This document shows positions 1 to 5,500 of a stretch of 8,687 nt of DNA, piece after piece. Location of the stretch: contig SCUQ01000358.1 of assembly GCA_004297635.1 (NCBI GenBank), positions 1-8,687 of the forward strand. Reading direction: 5' to 3'. Within the stretch, counting starts at the first letter, position 1, and each line of letters starts with the position of its first letter. The position numbers and the translations under genes are program-made. The notes under the pieces were generated by a model, which saw only the letters and a list, made by a program, of their open reading frames with translations, searched no databases and had not been told where the DNA came from. This stretch comes from Rhizorhabdus sp. (lineage in GTDB: Bacteria > Pseudomonadota > Alphaproteobacteria > Sphingomonadales > Sphingomonadaceae).

Positions 1-1
1 A

Positions 2-1537
2 TGGGTCGCTACGAAGGTGACGCGAATCCGCTGGCAGATCACGGTGCTGGTCGGTTCCGTCACCCTGCTTTCGGCACTGGTCAAGAATATCGGCGCGCTG
101 ACGATGTTGATCCCGGCAGCCGTGAAGATGGCCAAGCGCTCGGGGGGATCGCCTGCGGTGTTCCTGATGCCGATGTCGTTCGGATCGCTGCTCGGCGGAC
201 TGATCACCATGGTCGGCACATCGCCCAATATCATCGTCTCGCGGGTCCGCGAGGAGATGACCGGTCAGCCCTTCCTGATGTTCGATTACGCGCCCGTCGG
301 CCTCGGCCTCTCGCTGGCAGGGCTGATTTTCCTGCGGTTCGGCTATCGGCTGATCCCGCGCGATCGCCGTGCCGCGGCATCGCTGAGCGAGGCGCTCGAC
401 ATCGCCGATTATAATACCGAGGCCGAGGTACCGCCCGGTTGCGCCACCGAAGGCCGGACGATCGCGTCATTCATCGAGCTCAACGACGGTGCGATCGTCG
501 TCACCGGTATGATGCGCGGCACGCGGCGGCGCGCCGTGACGCTGCCCGATACGGTCATCGAGGCGGGCGACACCCTGTTCATGCGGGGCGAGCCCGATGC
601 GCTGGGCAATGCGATCGACCGGGGCGGGCTGGAGCTTGTCGGCCAGGACCGCAGCATGGTCACCGGTACCCGCGCCGAGTTGCGCGGCGTGATCGAGGCG
701 GTCGTAATGCCTCATTCGGCCTTGATCGGCGAAGCGGCCGGGGGGCTGGCACTGCACGATCGCCACGATCTCAATCTGATCGCCATCTCCCGCGCGGGCC
801 ATGCCATGGTCGATCGGCTCGGGGATACGCGTCTCGCTATCGGCGATGCGCTGGTGGTCCAGGGGCCGATCAATATCCTGCCCGAACGGATGCGGGCACT
901 GGGCCTGCTGCCGCTGGCGGAACGCCCGATCCGGCTGGGAAGCGTCCGGCGGGGCCTGCTGCCGATCGCCATCCTGGCCGCCGCCATGGCGGCTACCGCG
1001 GCAGGGCTGATCCCGGTCGCGGTAGCCTTCTTCGCGGCTGCGGCAGCCGTCATGATCACCGGATCGATAAGCCCGCGCGAGGCCTATGAGAGCGTCGAAT
1101 GGCCGATCCTTATCATGCTGGGGGCGCTCATTCCGGTCAGCGAAGCGCTGCAGACCACCGGCGCCACCGACCTGATGGCGCACTGGTTGTCGGACACCGC
1201 CCGGCAATTGCCCGTCTGGGGCGGGCTGGGCCTGATCCTGGTCGCCGCCATGGCGGTGACGCCATTCCTCAACAATGCCGCAACCGTGCTGGTGATGGCG
1301 CCGGTCGCCGCGATGTTCGCGAGCGACCTCGGCTACCGGCCCGATGCTTTCCTGATGGCGGTGGCGGTGGGTGCGGGCTGCGATTTCCTCACGCCGATCG
1401 GGCATCAGTGCAACACGCTGGTGATGGGTCCGGGCGGGTACAGGTTCGGCGACTATGCCCGGCTGGGGGCGCCCCTGTCGCTGATCGTCGTGCTGCTGGG
1501 TGTTCCATTGATCCTGATGACTTGGCCGGTCCACTGA
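2..1537 (+). CDS. SLC13/DASS-family anion permease with two RCK_C (TrkA-C) domains, 5'-truncated by the window edge
   Basis: This reading frame is open from the left edge, so the true start lies outside the window. A GTG at 17 opens the same frame but lies within the first membrane segment region and is unlikely to be the start. The visible part begins with hydrophobic segments and an LLSALVKNIGAL stretch, then an LMPMSFGSLLGGL segment and GTSPNIIVS (about nt 215-241), the TSPN-type substrate/sodium-binding loop of the DASS/SLC13 fold. A soluble centre (about nt 400-900) resembles two tandem RCK_C/TrkA-C ligand-binding domains, each closing with a GDTL- or GDAL-type strand. The second membrane half follows, with FLNNAATVLVMAPVA and TPIGHQCNTLVMGPGGY, the C-terminal counterpart of the first binding loop. 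The family moves dicarboxylates, sulfate or similar anions across the inner membrane, usually with sodium; the substrate cannot be read here. The stop is followed directly by a second in-frame stop (TGATAG). A ybaK-like gene begins 19 nt later, so the two may be co-transcribed. Confidence 0.9.
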   Translation, partial: WVATKVTRIRWQITVLVGSVTLLSALVKNIGALTMLIPAAVKMAKRSGGSPAVFLMPMSFGSLLGGLITMVGTSPNIIVSRVREEMTGQPFLMFDYAPVGLGLSLAGLIFLRFGYRLIPRDRRAAASLSEALDIADYNTEAEVPPGCATEGRTIASFIELNDGAIVVTGMMRGTRRRAVTLPDTVIEAGDTLFMRGEPDALGNAIDRGGLELVGQDRSMVTGTRAELRGVIEAVVMPHSALIGEAAGGLALHDRHDLNLIAISRAGHAMVDRLGDTRLAIGDALVVQGPINILPERMRALGLLPLAERPIRLGSVRRGLLPIAILAAAMAATAAGLIPVAVAFFAAAAAVMITGSISPREAYESVEWPILIMLGALIPVSEALQTTGATDLMAHWLSDTARQLPVWGGLGLILVAAMAVTPFLNNAATVLVMAPVAAMFASDLGYRPDAFLMAVAVGAGCDFLTPIGHQCNTLVMGPGGYRFGDYARLGAPLSLIVVLLGVPLILMTWPVH

Positions 1538-1556
1538 TAGCAGGCTAAGCGGGGGC

Positions 1557-2027
1557 ATGAGCCTTGAATCCGTCCGCGCCTTCCTTGGCGAACATGCGCC
1601 CGACATCGCCATCATCCAACAGGATGCCAGCACCGCCACGGTGGCCGAGGCGGCCGCAACCCTGGGCGTGCTGCCCGGCCAGATCGCCAAGACGCTGTCG
1701 ATCCGCATCGGCGATATCGTGATGCTGGTCGTCGCGCGCGGCGATGCGCGCCTCGATAATCGCAAGACCAAAGACGCACTGGGCGGGCGGCCCCGCATGC
1801 TCGGCGCGGAAGAGGTGGAGGCGTTGACGGGCCATCCGGTCGGCGGCGTGTGCCCGTTCGGTCTCGCCCGGCCGCTGCCCGTCTATTGCGATCTGTCGCT
1901 CCGTGATTTCGATATCGTCTACCCGGCGGCGGGATCGCGCACCGCTTCGGTCCGTCTCTCTCCCGACCGGCTCGCCGAACTGACCGGCGCGCGCTGGATC
2001 GATGTCTGCCAGCCGCCGGCCGGCTAG
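1557..2027 (+). CDS. YbaK/EbsC-family aminoacyl-tRNA deacylase (prolyl-tRNA-editing type)
   Basis: The 156-residue product has the length and motifs of a stand-alone YbaK/EbsC (INS-like) domain. These are a conserved lysine in GQIAKTLSIR (K45), the TGHPVGGVCPFG loop (residues 91-102) that lines the editing pocket, and a late VYPAAGSRTASVRL segment. Family members hydrolyse wrongly charged tRNA, typically Ala- or Cys-tRNA(Pro), in the cytoplasm. The subclass (YbaK, ProXp-ala, YeaK-like and others) cannot be settled from sequence reading alone. The ATG at 1557 follows a GGGGG run and leaves 19 nt after the permease stop; no better in-frame start is apparent. It may share a transcript with the permease, but no functional link is evident. 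A strong hairpin spans its stop codon. Confidence 0.88.
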   Translation: MSLESVRAFLGEHAPDIAIIQQDASTATVAEAAATLGVLPGQIAKTLSIRIGDIVMLVVARGDARLDNRKTKDALGGRPRMLGAEEVEALTGHPVGGVCPFGLARPLPVYCDLSLRDFDIVYPAAGSRTASVRLSPDRLAELTGARWIDVCQPPAG

Positions 2028-2044
2028 CCTCCGGCCGGGGCGGC
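2012..2044 (+). other. Strong hairpin spanning the ybaK-like stop codon (possible weak terminator)
   Basis: GCCGCCGGCCGG (2012-2023) can pair with CCGGCC (2031-2036) and GGCGGC (2039-2044). This gives a 12-bp GC stem with a 2-nt bulge and a 7-nt loop that contains the TAG stop. No T-run follows, so it lacks the second half of an intrinsic terminator on the plus strand. It could still slow polymerase or block 3' exonucleases. Confidence 0.4.
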
Positions 2045-2071
2045 CCGACCTAGGCAGCTGTCAGGGCAAAG

Positions 2072-2103
2072 AAAAAGGCCGGCGGGCAACTGCCCGGCCG
2101 GCC
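2072..2103 (-). terminator. Rho-independent terminator of the lipoprotein gene
   Basis: Read on the minus strand, GGCCGGCCGGGCA pairs with TGCCCGCCGGCC around a 2-nt loop. The stem is about 12 bp with a single bulged C, and is followed at once by TTTTTC. It begins 26 nt past the stop of the minus-strand lipoprotein gene. Stem plus T-run make this the clearest intrinsic terminator in the window. On the plus strand no T-run follows, although the hairpin would also form in a transcript running through from the ybaK-like gene. Confidence 0.8.
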
Positions 2104-2129
2104 TCGATGTCCTGGGGAAGAAGCGGCGA

Positions 2130-2513
2130 TCAGGCCTTGCAGCTCTGCGCCGGCTTGCCGGGGGCGGTGATCTCGACCTGCGGGCCATCACCACTCACCG
2201 AATAGCCTTCGGCGGTATAGGGCTTGCCGGGCTCGGCGGCGGTCAGCGTCGTACCGGGGCTCTGCTTGTCCGTCTTGTAGAGCGCCGTGTTGTTGCTGAG
2301 GAAATCGACATAGACCAGGCTCGCATCCTTGCAGCGGAAGGTACGGCTGTGGACCACCATAGGCGGCAGTTCGACCGGCTTGGCGGCATTCAGCGTCGCG
2401 GCATCGGGATCATTATCCCCCGCGGTAACGGTTTCGGGTTTGCCACAGGCGGTCAGCATCAGGGCGCAACCGAGAAAAGCGGCGGTGAGGAAGCGGGGGG
2501 GATGATTGTGCAT
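2130..2513 (-). CDS. Small predicted lipoprotein, possibly MliC (lysozyme-inhibitor)-like
   Basis: The 127-residue product starts with a short basic segment and a hydrophobic stretch ending in the lipobox LTAC (C23), so it is predicted to be processed by signal peptidase II and anchored by lipid in the periplasm. Residues 24-50 look like a flexible linker. The folded part (about 55-127) is bracketed by two cysteines, FRC (C61) and QSC (C125), that could form a disulfide. It has alternating beta-like segments and a GKPYTAEGYSVSG stretch. This pattern is reminiscent of the MliC/PliC family of membrane-bound C-type lysozyme inhibitors, but the match is by eye and weak; conserved hypothetical lipoprotein is the safe call. 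The ATG at 2513 is favoured because it preserves the whole signal peptide. An AAGGAA lies about 18 nt upstream, too far to be an ideal ribosome site. An intrinsic terminator follows the gene. Confidence 0.8.
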   Translation of the reverse strand: MHNHPPRFLTAAFLGCALMLTACGKPETVTAGDNDPDAATLNAAKPVELPPMVVHSRTFRCKDASLVYVDFLSNNTALYKTDKQSPGTTLTAAEPGKPYTAEGYSVSGDGPQVEITAPGKPAQSCKA

Positions 2514-2597
2514 AGCGGCGATGTCTTTGCGTTCCTTGTGTGCAGCGCGTCAAGTACGCCATGCCGATGAAGGCCGCCTGAACGTCAAAAATTTGGC

Positions 2598-3119
2598 TTA
2601 AATGTCGGAAAATTTCCCATCCTCGGCCAATATGCTCCTCAGCTGCATCCATCGCGCCCGCTTCTCGGCATAGGGAAGGGTATAGGCGGGGCTGCTCGAG
2701 GGCAGATCGAACATCCGAAGCGACACCTGGCCTTCGATCAGGCGCCGTCCGATTCGTGCCGCCGTCCCGCCATTGAATCCGATCGCCGCCAGCGACGGCA
2801 GTGCCGATATCAACGCGACGAGATCATTCGCCCGGTGATCGCGGATCGCGCCATCAAGGCTGCCGGGCCGCACCGCGTCGGCGACCACATCCCACAGGCC
2901 GACCTGGGCCTTCTGCAGCGCAACAAGCCGTGCCTCATATTCGAGATCATGCAGATCCTCGCGGCCGATCGCCGCCCCGACCAACCGCCAGAACTGGTTC
3001 TGGGGATGGGCATAATAGCGGGTCGCGCGCAGCGATGCCTCACCGGGCAGGCTCCCGAGCAGCAGCAGCCGCGTATCGCGCGCGACGATGGGAGGGAAGC
3101 TGGCCTTGCGATTCATCAT
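2598..3119 (-). CDS. DNA-deoxyinosine (hypoxanthine-DNA) glycosylase, UDG superfamily
   Basis: The 173-residue product carries the hallmarks of the single-domain deoxyinosine glycosylase branch of the uracil-DNA glycosylase superfamily. They are LLLLGSLPGEASL (residues 18-30; the GSxPG active-site loop), YYAHPQNQFW (35-44), VGLWDV (73-78), the GFNG turn (114-117) and the late DNA-binding loop LPSSSPAYT (139-147). The enzyme would excise hypoxanthine, the product of adenine deamination, as the first step of base excision repair. The frame stays open upstream for another 133 codons, but that extension is antisense to the cysteine synthase gene and has no family similarity. I therefore place the start at the ATGATG pair (3119 or 3116), just after a GGGG. 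The first recognisable family residues (FPPIVARDTRLLLLGS) follow within ten residues. It is divergent from the cysteine synthase gene. Confidence 0.88.
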   Translation of the reverse strand: MMNRKASFPPIVARDTRLLLLGSLPGEASLRATRYYAHPQNQFWRLVGAAIGREDLHDLEYEARLVALQKAQVGLWDVVADAVRPGSLDGAIRDHRANDLVALISALPSLAAIGFNGGTAARIGRRLIEGQVSLRMFDLPSSSPAYTLPYAEKRARWMQLRSILAEDGKFSDI

Positions 3120-3195
3120 GCCCCAAGCAGCATAGTCCCGCACCAAAGAGAAGCTATGTTGGCAAGGGCGAGCGCGCTCGGCTAGGAATCGGCTC
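3120..3195. promoter_or_regulatory. Divergent promoter region between the glycosylase and cysteine synthase genes
   Basis: These 76 nt must hold the start signals for both divergent genes unless promoters lie inside them. I see no convincing -35/-10 pair in either direction. TTGGCA at 3159-3164 is only followed by a poor TAGGAA that would overlap the ribosome site. A 12-bp perfect palindrome, CGAGCGCGCTCG (3169-3180), lies just before the AGGA (3184-3187) that serves the cysteine synthase start. It could be an operator, but GC-rich palindromes of this size also arise by chance. Confidence 0.4.
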
Positions 3196-4194
3196 ATGGC
3201 ACAAGACAGCATAGCGCCCAACGCGCTCGCCCTGATCGGCAACACCCCCCTGGTCAGGTTGAAGGGACCGAGCGAGGCGACCGGCTGCGAGATTCTCGCC
3301 AAATGCGAATTCATGAATCCGGGCGGATCGGTCAAGGACCGCGCCGCGCTGGCGATCATCACCGACGCCGAGGAGCGCGGCCTGATCGCGCCCGGCGGCA
3401 CCATTGTCGAAGGGACTGCCGGCAATACCGGGATCGGGCTGGCGCTGGTCGGCAACGCGCGTGGATATCGCACGATCATCGTGATGACCGACACGCAGAG
3501 CCAGGAGAAGCAGGACACGTTGCGCGCGCTGGGGGCCGAGCTGATGCTGGTGGCGCCGACCGCTTATTCAAACCCCGCCCATTACGTCCACACGTCCCGC
3601 CGCGTGGCCGAAGAGACGCCGGGCGCATTATGGGCCAACCAGTTCGACAACACCGCCAACCGCCTGGCGCATATCCGCACCACGGCACCCGAGATCTGGG
3701 CGCAGACCGGTGGCAAGATCGATGGTTTCACCTGTGCCGCCGGCACCGGCGGCACCATCGCCGGGGTGGGCCTGGGTCTTAAGGAGTTCCGCGACGACAT
3801 CGTTATCGGCCTGACCGATCCGCATGGCGCGGCGCTCTACAATTATTTCGCACATGGCGAGCTGAAGGCTGAAGGGTCGAGTGTCGCCGAAGGCATCGGC
3901 CAGAGCCGCATCACCGCCAATCTCGATGGCGCGCCGATCGACACCCAGTTCCGCATCTCAGACGAACAGGGCCTCGAACAGGTGTTCGCGCTGCTCGAAC
4001 ATGAAGGGCTGTGCGTCGGCCTTTCATCCGGGATCAATGTTGCCGGTGCGATGGCGCTGGCGCAGGAGATGGGGCCCGGAAAGACGATCGTGACGGTGCT
4101 GTGCGATCCCGGCATGCGCTACCTGTCGTCGCTGTTCAATCCGGCCTGGCTGGAAGCCAAGGGCCTGCCGGTTCCGGCACTGCTGCGCCGCTGA
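3196..4194 (+). CDS. cysK: Cysteine synthase A (O-acetylserine sulfhydrylase), PLP-dependent
   Basis: The 332-residue product is a full-length fold-type II PLP enzyme that makes L-cysteine and acetate from O-acetylserine and sulfide in the cytoplasm. Visible landmarks are IGNTPLVRL (14-22), NPGGSVKDR with the PLP-binding lysine K47, the substrate loop EGTAGNTG (72-79), NQFDNTANRLAH (148-159), the PLP-phosphate loop GTGGT (183-187) and the LSSG segment (276-279) that contacts the pyridine nitrogen. The substrate loop reads EGTAGNTG rather than the EATSGNTG of the classical enterobacterial CysK; I associate this version with an alphaproteobacterial/fungal branch of the family. A cystathionine beta-synthase role is less likely, as there is no CBS or haem domain. 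AGGA at 3184-3187 sits 8 nt before the ATG. No FNR/LysR-type site is recognised upstream. Confidence 0.93.
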   Translation: MAQDSIAPNALALIGNTPLVRLKGPSEATGCEILAKCEFMNPGGSVKDRAALAIITDAEERGLIAPGGTIVEGTAGNTGIGLALVGNARGYRTIIVMTDTQSQEKQDTLRALGAELMLVAPTAYSNPAHYVHTSRRVAEETPGALWANQFDNTANRLAHIRTTAPEIWAQTGGKIDGFTCAAGTGGTIAGVGLGLKEFRDDIVIGLTDPHGAALYNYFAHGELKAEGSSVAEGIGQSRITANLDGAPIDTQFRISDEQGLEQVFALLEHEGLCVGLSSGINVAGAMALAQEMGPGKTIVTVLCDPGMRYLSSLFNPAWLEAKGLPVPALLRR

Positions 4195-4200
4195 GCCCTG

Positions 4201-4244
4201 CCGCCGTCGCATGCGGCGGTCTCGACGATTGTCCCGTGACGGGA
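4201..4244 (+). other. Two small hairpins after cysK (possible weak terminator)
   Basis: CCGCCG (4201-4206) pairs with CGGCGG (4214-4219) around a 7-nt loop, beginning 6 nt after the cysteine synthase stop. TCCCG (4232-4236) pairs with CGGGA (4240-4244) around TGA. Neither has a T-run, so they may attenuate rather than end transcription, and read-through into the next small gene is possible. Confidence 0.35.
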
Positions 4245-4307
4245 AAGATTGGCGATTGACCTCCGCGCCGCGCTGACGGACATAGCGCCCATGGAGTTCG
4301 TCGGCTG

Positions 4308-4541
4308 ATGCAGCGCGTCCGGATCGGCATAACCGGCCTTGCGGTCGTCTTCCTTGTCGTGCTCCTCGCGGCCGCGGTCGTCGGCTTTCGCGCCAAGGAA
4401 AAGGTCGGCGAGACCAACACCGTCGCTGCATCCAATGGCAGCGAGGCTCCACCCTCCGATCCGCTCGCCGAACTCGGCGTGGCGCCGGGCGGCACCACCG
4501 GATCGGCCGGCGATGGCCAGGACGGCAGCAAGAAACCCTGA
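4308..4541 (+). CDS. Small single-pass membrane protein, function unknown
   Basis: I do not recognise this 77-residue product. It has a short N-terminus with two arginines, one hydrophobic membrane segment (about residues 8-27, GITGLAVVFLVVLLAAAVVGF) and a hydrophilic Ser/Gly/Pro-rich tail with a SDPLAELGVAP stretch (about 50-60). It has no lipobox, and no clear signal peptidase site after the hydrophobic stretch, so membrane anchoring is the likelier reading. Charges flank both sides of the segment, leaving topology unsettled. GGAG (4293-4296) lies 11 nt before the ATG. The gene is 113 nt past cysteine synthase and just before the dcw upstream region. The compact hydrophobic segment and acidic-to-basic tail look like real protein rather than a shadow frame. 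Confidence 0.65.
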   Translation: MQRVRIGITGLAVVFLVVLLAAAVVGFRAKEKVGETNTVAASNGSEAPPSDPLAELGVAPGGTTGSAGDGQDGSKKP

Positions 4542-4645
4542 TCAGAGCCGCCTGAGCCGGCTGTAACGGGTCCGCCCGCAGCGCGACTCGATGCGGGCAA
4601 AGCGGCGTCCCATGGCCGATCATGGTCCCCGCGCCGACCATCGCT

Positions 4646-4670
4646 TCCCATCCTGTCCCATGGCGTCCCA
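4646..4670 (-). promoter_or_regulatory. Distal MraZ-box-like array (three TGGGA repeats at 10-bp steps)
   Basis: TCCCA occurs at 4646-4650, 4656-4660 and 4666-4670, exactly 10 bp apart. On the minus strand this is TGGGA-N5-TGGGA-N5-TGGGA. MraZ is known to bind direct TGGGN repeats with 5-nt spacers upstream of its own gene, so spacing and unit both fit. A weaker unit in phase, TCCCC at 4626-4630, may extend the array upstream. Confidence 0.75.
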
Positions 4671-4695
4671 GGCGGGCGCAACTTTCTCGACATGC

Positions 4696-4704
4696 TTATC
4701 CACA
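4696..4704 (+). promoter_or_regulatory. Consensus DnaA box
   Basis: TTATCCACA matches the strong DnaA-box consensus at all nine positions. It lies between the two MraZ-like arrays. A weaker relative, GAATCCACA (7 of 9), lies at 4786-4794 in the same orientation. Binding by DnaA is inferred from sequence alone. Confidence 0.55.
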
Positions 4705-4800
4705 GGTGCATCCACCCCGCCTGACGCTGGAAATCCCGCATTTCCGCGCCTCGGACCGCCACCTCCCCCACCCGCCACGATCCAGGAATCCACACCCTTA

Positions 4801-4825
4801 TCCCATATGATCCCATGCTATTCCA
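4801..4825 (-). promoter_or_regulatory. Proximal MraZ-box-like array (two TGGGA repeats plus a degenerate third)
   Basis: TCCCA occurs at 4801-4805 and 4811-4815, and TTCCA at 4821-4825, again at exact 10-bp steps. On the minus strand they read TGGAA-N5-TGGGA-N5-TGGGA. The array lies 10 bp upstream of a candidate -35 hexamer, a natural place for autoregulation of the dcw promoter by MraZ. Confidence 0.7.
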
Positions 4826-4835
4826 AAAAAACCCG

Positions 4836-4864
4836 TTGAGATTCCATGCCGACCCACGTACATC
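4836..4864 (+). promoter_or_regulatory. Candidate sigma-70-type promoter for the dcw cluster
   Basis: TTGAGA (4836-4841, 5 of 6 to the -35 consensus) is followed by a 17-nt spacer and TACATC (4859-4864, only 3 of 6 to the -10 consensus). It would start transcription near 4871 and leave a leader of about 105 nt. The -10 is poor, so this is a suggestion. A lone TATGAT at 4806-4811 has a better -10 match but no -35 partner. Confidence 0.3.
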
Positions 4865-4897
4865 CCTCATGGTGAAATGGGGTGGGGAGTATCGCGT

Positions 4898-4933
4898 GGC
4901 GTAATACGCCTCGGGCCGTCCGGATCGGACGGC
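4898..4933 (+). other. Two adjacent hairpins in the presumed mraZ leader
   Basis: GGCGT-AAT-ACGCC (4898-4910) forms a 5-bp stem with a 3-nt loop. GCCGTCCG-GAT-CGGACGGC (4915-4933) forms a perfect 8-bp stem with a 3-nt loop. Only four bases separate them. Neither is followed by a T-run. They could act as leader RNA structure or as DNA operators; the second is the stronger. Confidence 0.45.
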
Positions 4934-4975
4934 GCGGCCGCAGCGATGCTCTCCCAATAGAATGGGGTATGTCGG

Positions 4976-5500
4976 GTGGCGGCGGGCGGTGCGATCTTCA
5001 ATGACGTTCATTTGAACGCCGTAGACGCGAAGGCCCGCGTGTCGCTTCCGGCTGCCTTCCGCCAGACCATCGATATCCGCTGCAACACCGGCAAGGTCGC
5101 GCCCGGCCTCGCGAAGACTTTGCGCATGTCGGTGAACAGCGCGCTCGGCTGCATCGAGGTGAGCGACGGGCTCAACATTGCCGATACCGAGGAGCAGCTC
5201 ACCGCTCATGCCGCGCGCGTGTCCGAAAAGACCGGCGAACTGATGAGCGACGTGCTCGACGAGCTCGAAGCCAAGACCTTCCCGATGATGAAGGATGTCT
5301 CCTTCGACAATGATGGCCGCATGGTCCTGCCCGAACGGCTGCGCGAAAAGGCGGGGATCGACCGCGAGGCCTTCTTCGTCGGGCGTGGCCGGCGCTTCCG
5401 CATCTGGGCACCGAGGGTCCTGCAAGATCGCCCCGAAGGCGAGTCCGAAGAGGTTCTCAAGGAGCTCGCCGACATGATCCGGAAGCGGACGGGCGGATGA
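4976..5500 (+). CDS. mraZ: Transcriptional regulator / cell-division protein MraZ
   Basis: The 174-residue product has two SpoVT-AbrB (swapped-hairpin) domains. The first is around residues 7-60 with [14 protein letters not shown] (16-29), and the second around 105-150 with [19 protein letters not shown]. MraZ forms ring-shaped oligomers that bind TGGGN repeats upstream of the dcw operon and usually represses it. The start is GTG at 4976: an in-frame TAG at 4958-4960 excludes anything longer, and GGGG (4964-4967) is 8 nt upstream. The two nearby ATGs (4962, 4969) are out of frame. The protein is longer than E. coli MraZ (152 residues), partly through extra sequence in and after domain 1 (about 30-75). 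The usual D-x-K-G-R turn of domain 1 reads D-A-K-A-R, keeping the arginine but not the glycine. Its stop overlaps the rsmH start as ATGA. Confidence 0.93.
   Translation: MAAGGAIFNDVHLNAVDAKARVSLPAAFRQTIDIRCNTGKVAPGLAKTLRMSVNSALGCIEVSDGLNIADTEEQLTAHAARVSEKTGELMSDVLDELEAKTFPMMKDVSFDNDGRMVLPERLREKAGIDREAFFVGRGRRFRIWAPRVLQDRPEGESEEVLKELADMIRKRTGG

Larger units (their letters stand above)
4542..4975 (+). promoter_or_regulatory. 434-nt intergenic upstream region of the dcw cluster
   Basis: I find no convincing gene here. The region carries the signals listed separately: two phased TCCCA arrays, a consensus DnaA box, a candidate promoter and two leader hairpins. It also has a 7-bp stem (GCCCGCA 4574-4580 with TGCGGGC 4592-4598, 11-nt loop, no T-run) that might lie at the 3' end of the small membrane-protein transcript. 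GANTC (CcrM-type methylation) sites occur at 4585-4589, 4786-4790 and 4840-4844. The stretch at 4792-4840 is noticeably richer in A and T than its surroundings, including an A7 run. Confidence 0.75.

Noticed and set aside
467..1798. 443-codon open frame on the minus strand
   Set aside because: It is antisense to the permease and the ybaK-like gene. Its translation is rich in Arg, His, Gln and Asp with no recognisable motif, as expected of a shadow frame in GC-rich DNA.
3120..3518. N-terminal extension of the deoxyinosine glycosylase frame by 133 codons
   Set aside because: The extension is antisense to cysK and has no family similarity. The glycosylase family begins close to the ATGATG at 3116-3119.
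4806..4811. TATGAT as the -10 of a dcw promoter
   Set aside because: No -35-like hexamer lies 16-18 nt upstream (CAGGAA and neighbours), and the bases fall within the spacer and repeat of the TCCCA array.
4591..4839. Plus-strand small ORFs (62 and 82 codons) in the dcw upstream region
   Set aside because: They overlap each other in different frames and cover the TCCCA arrays and DnaA box. Their products are low-complexity and Pro-rich, with no clear ribosome site.
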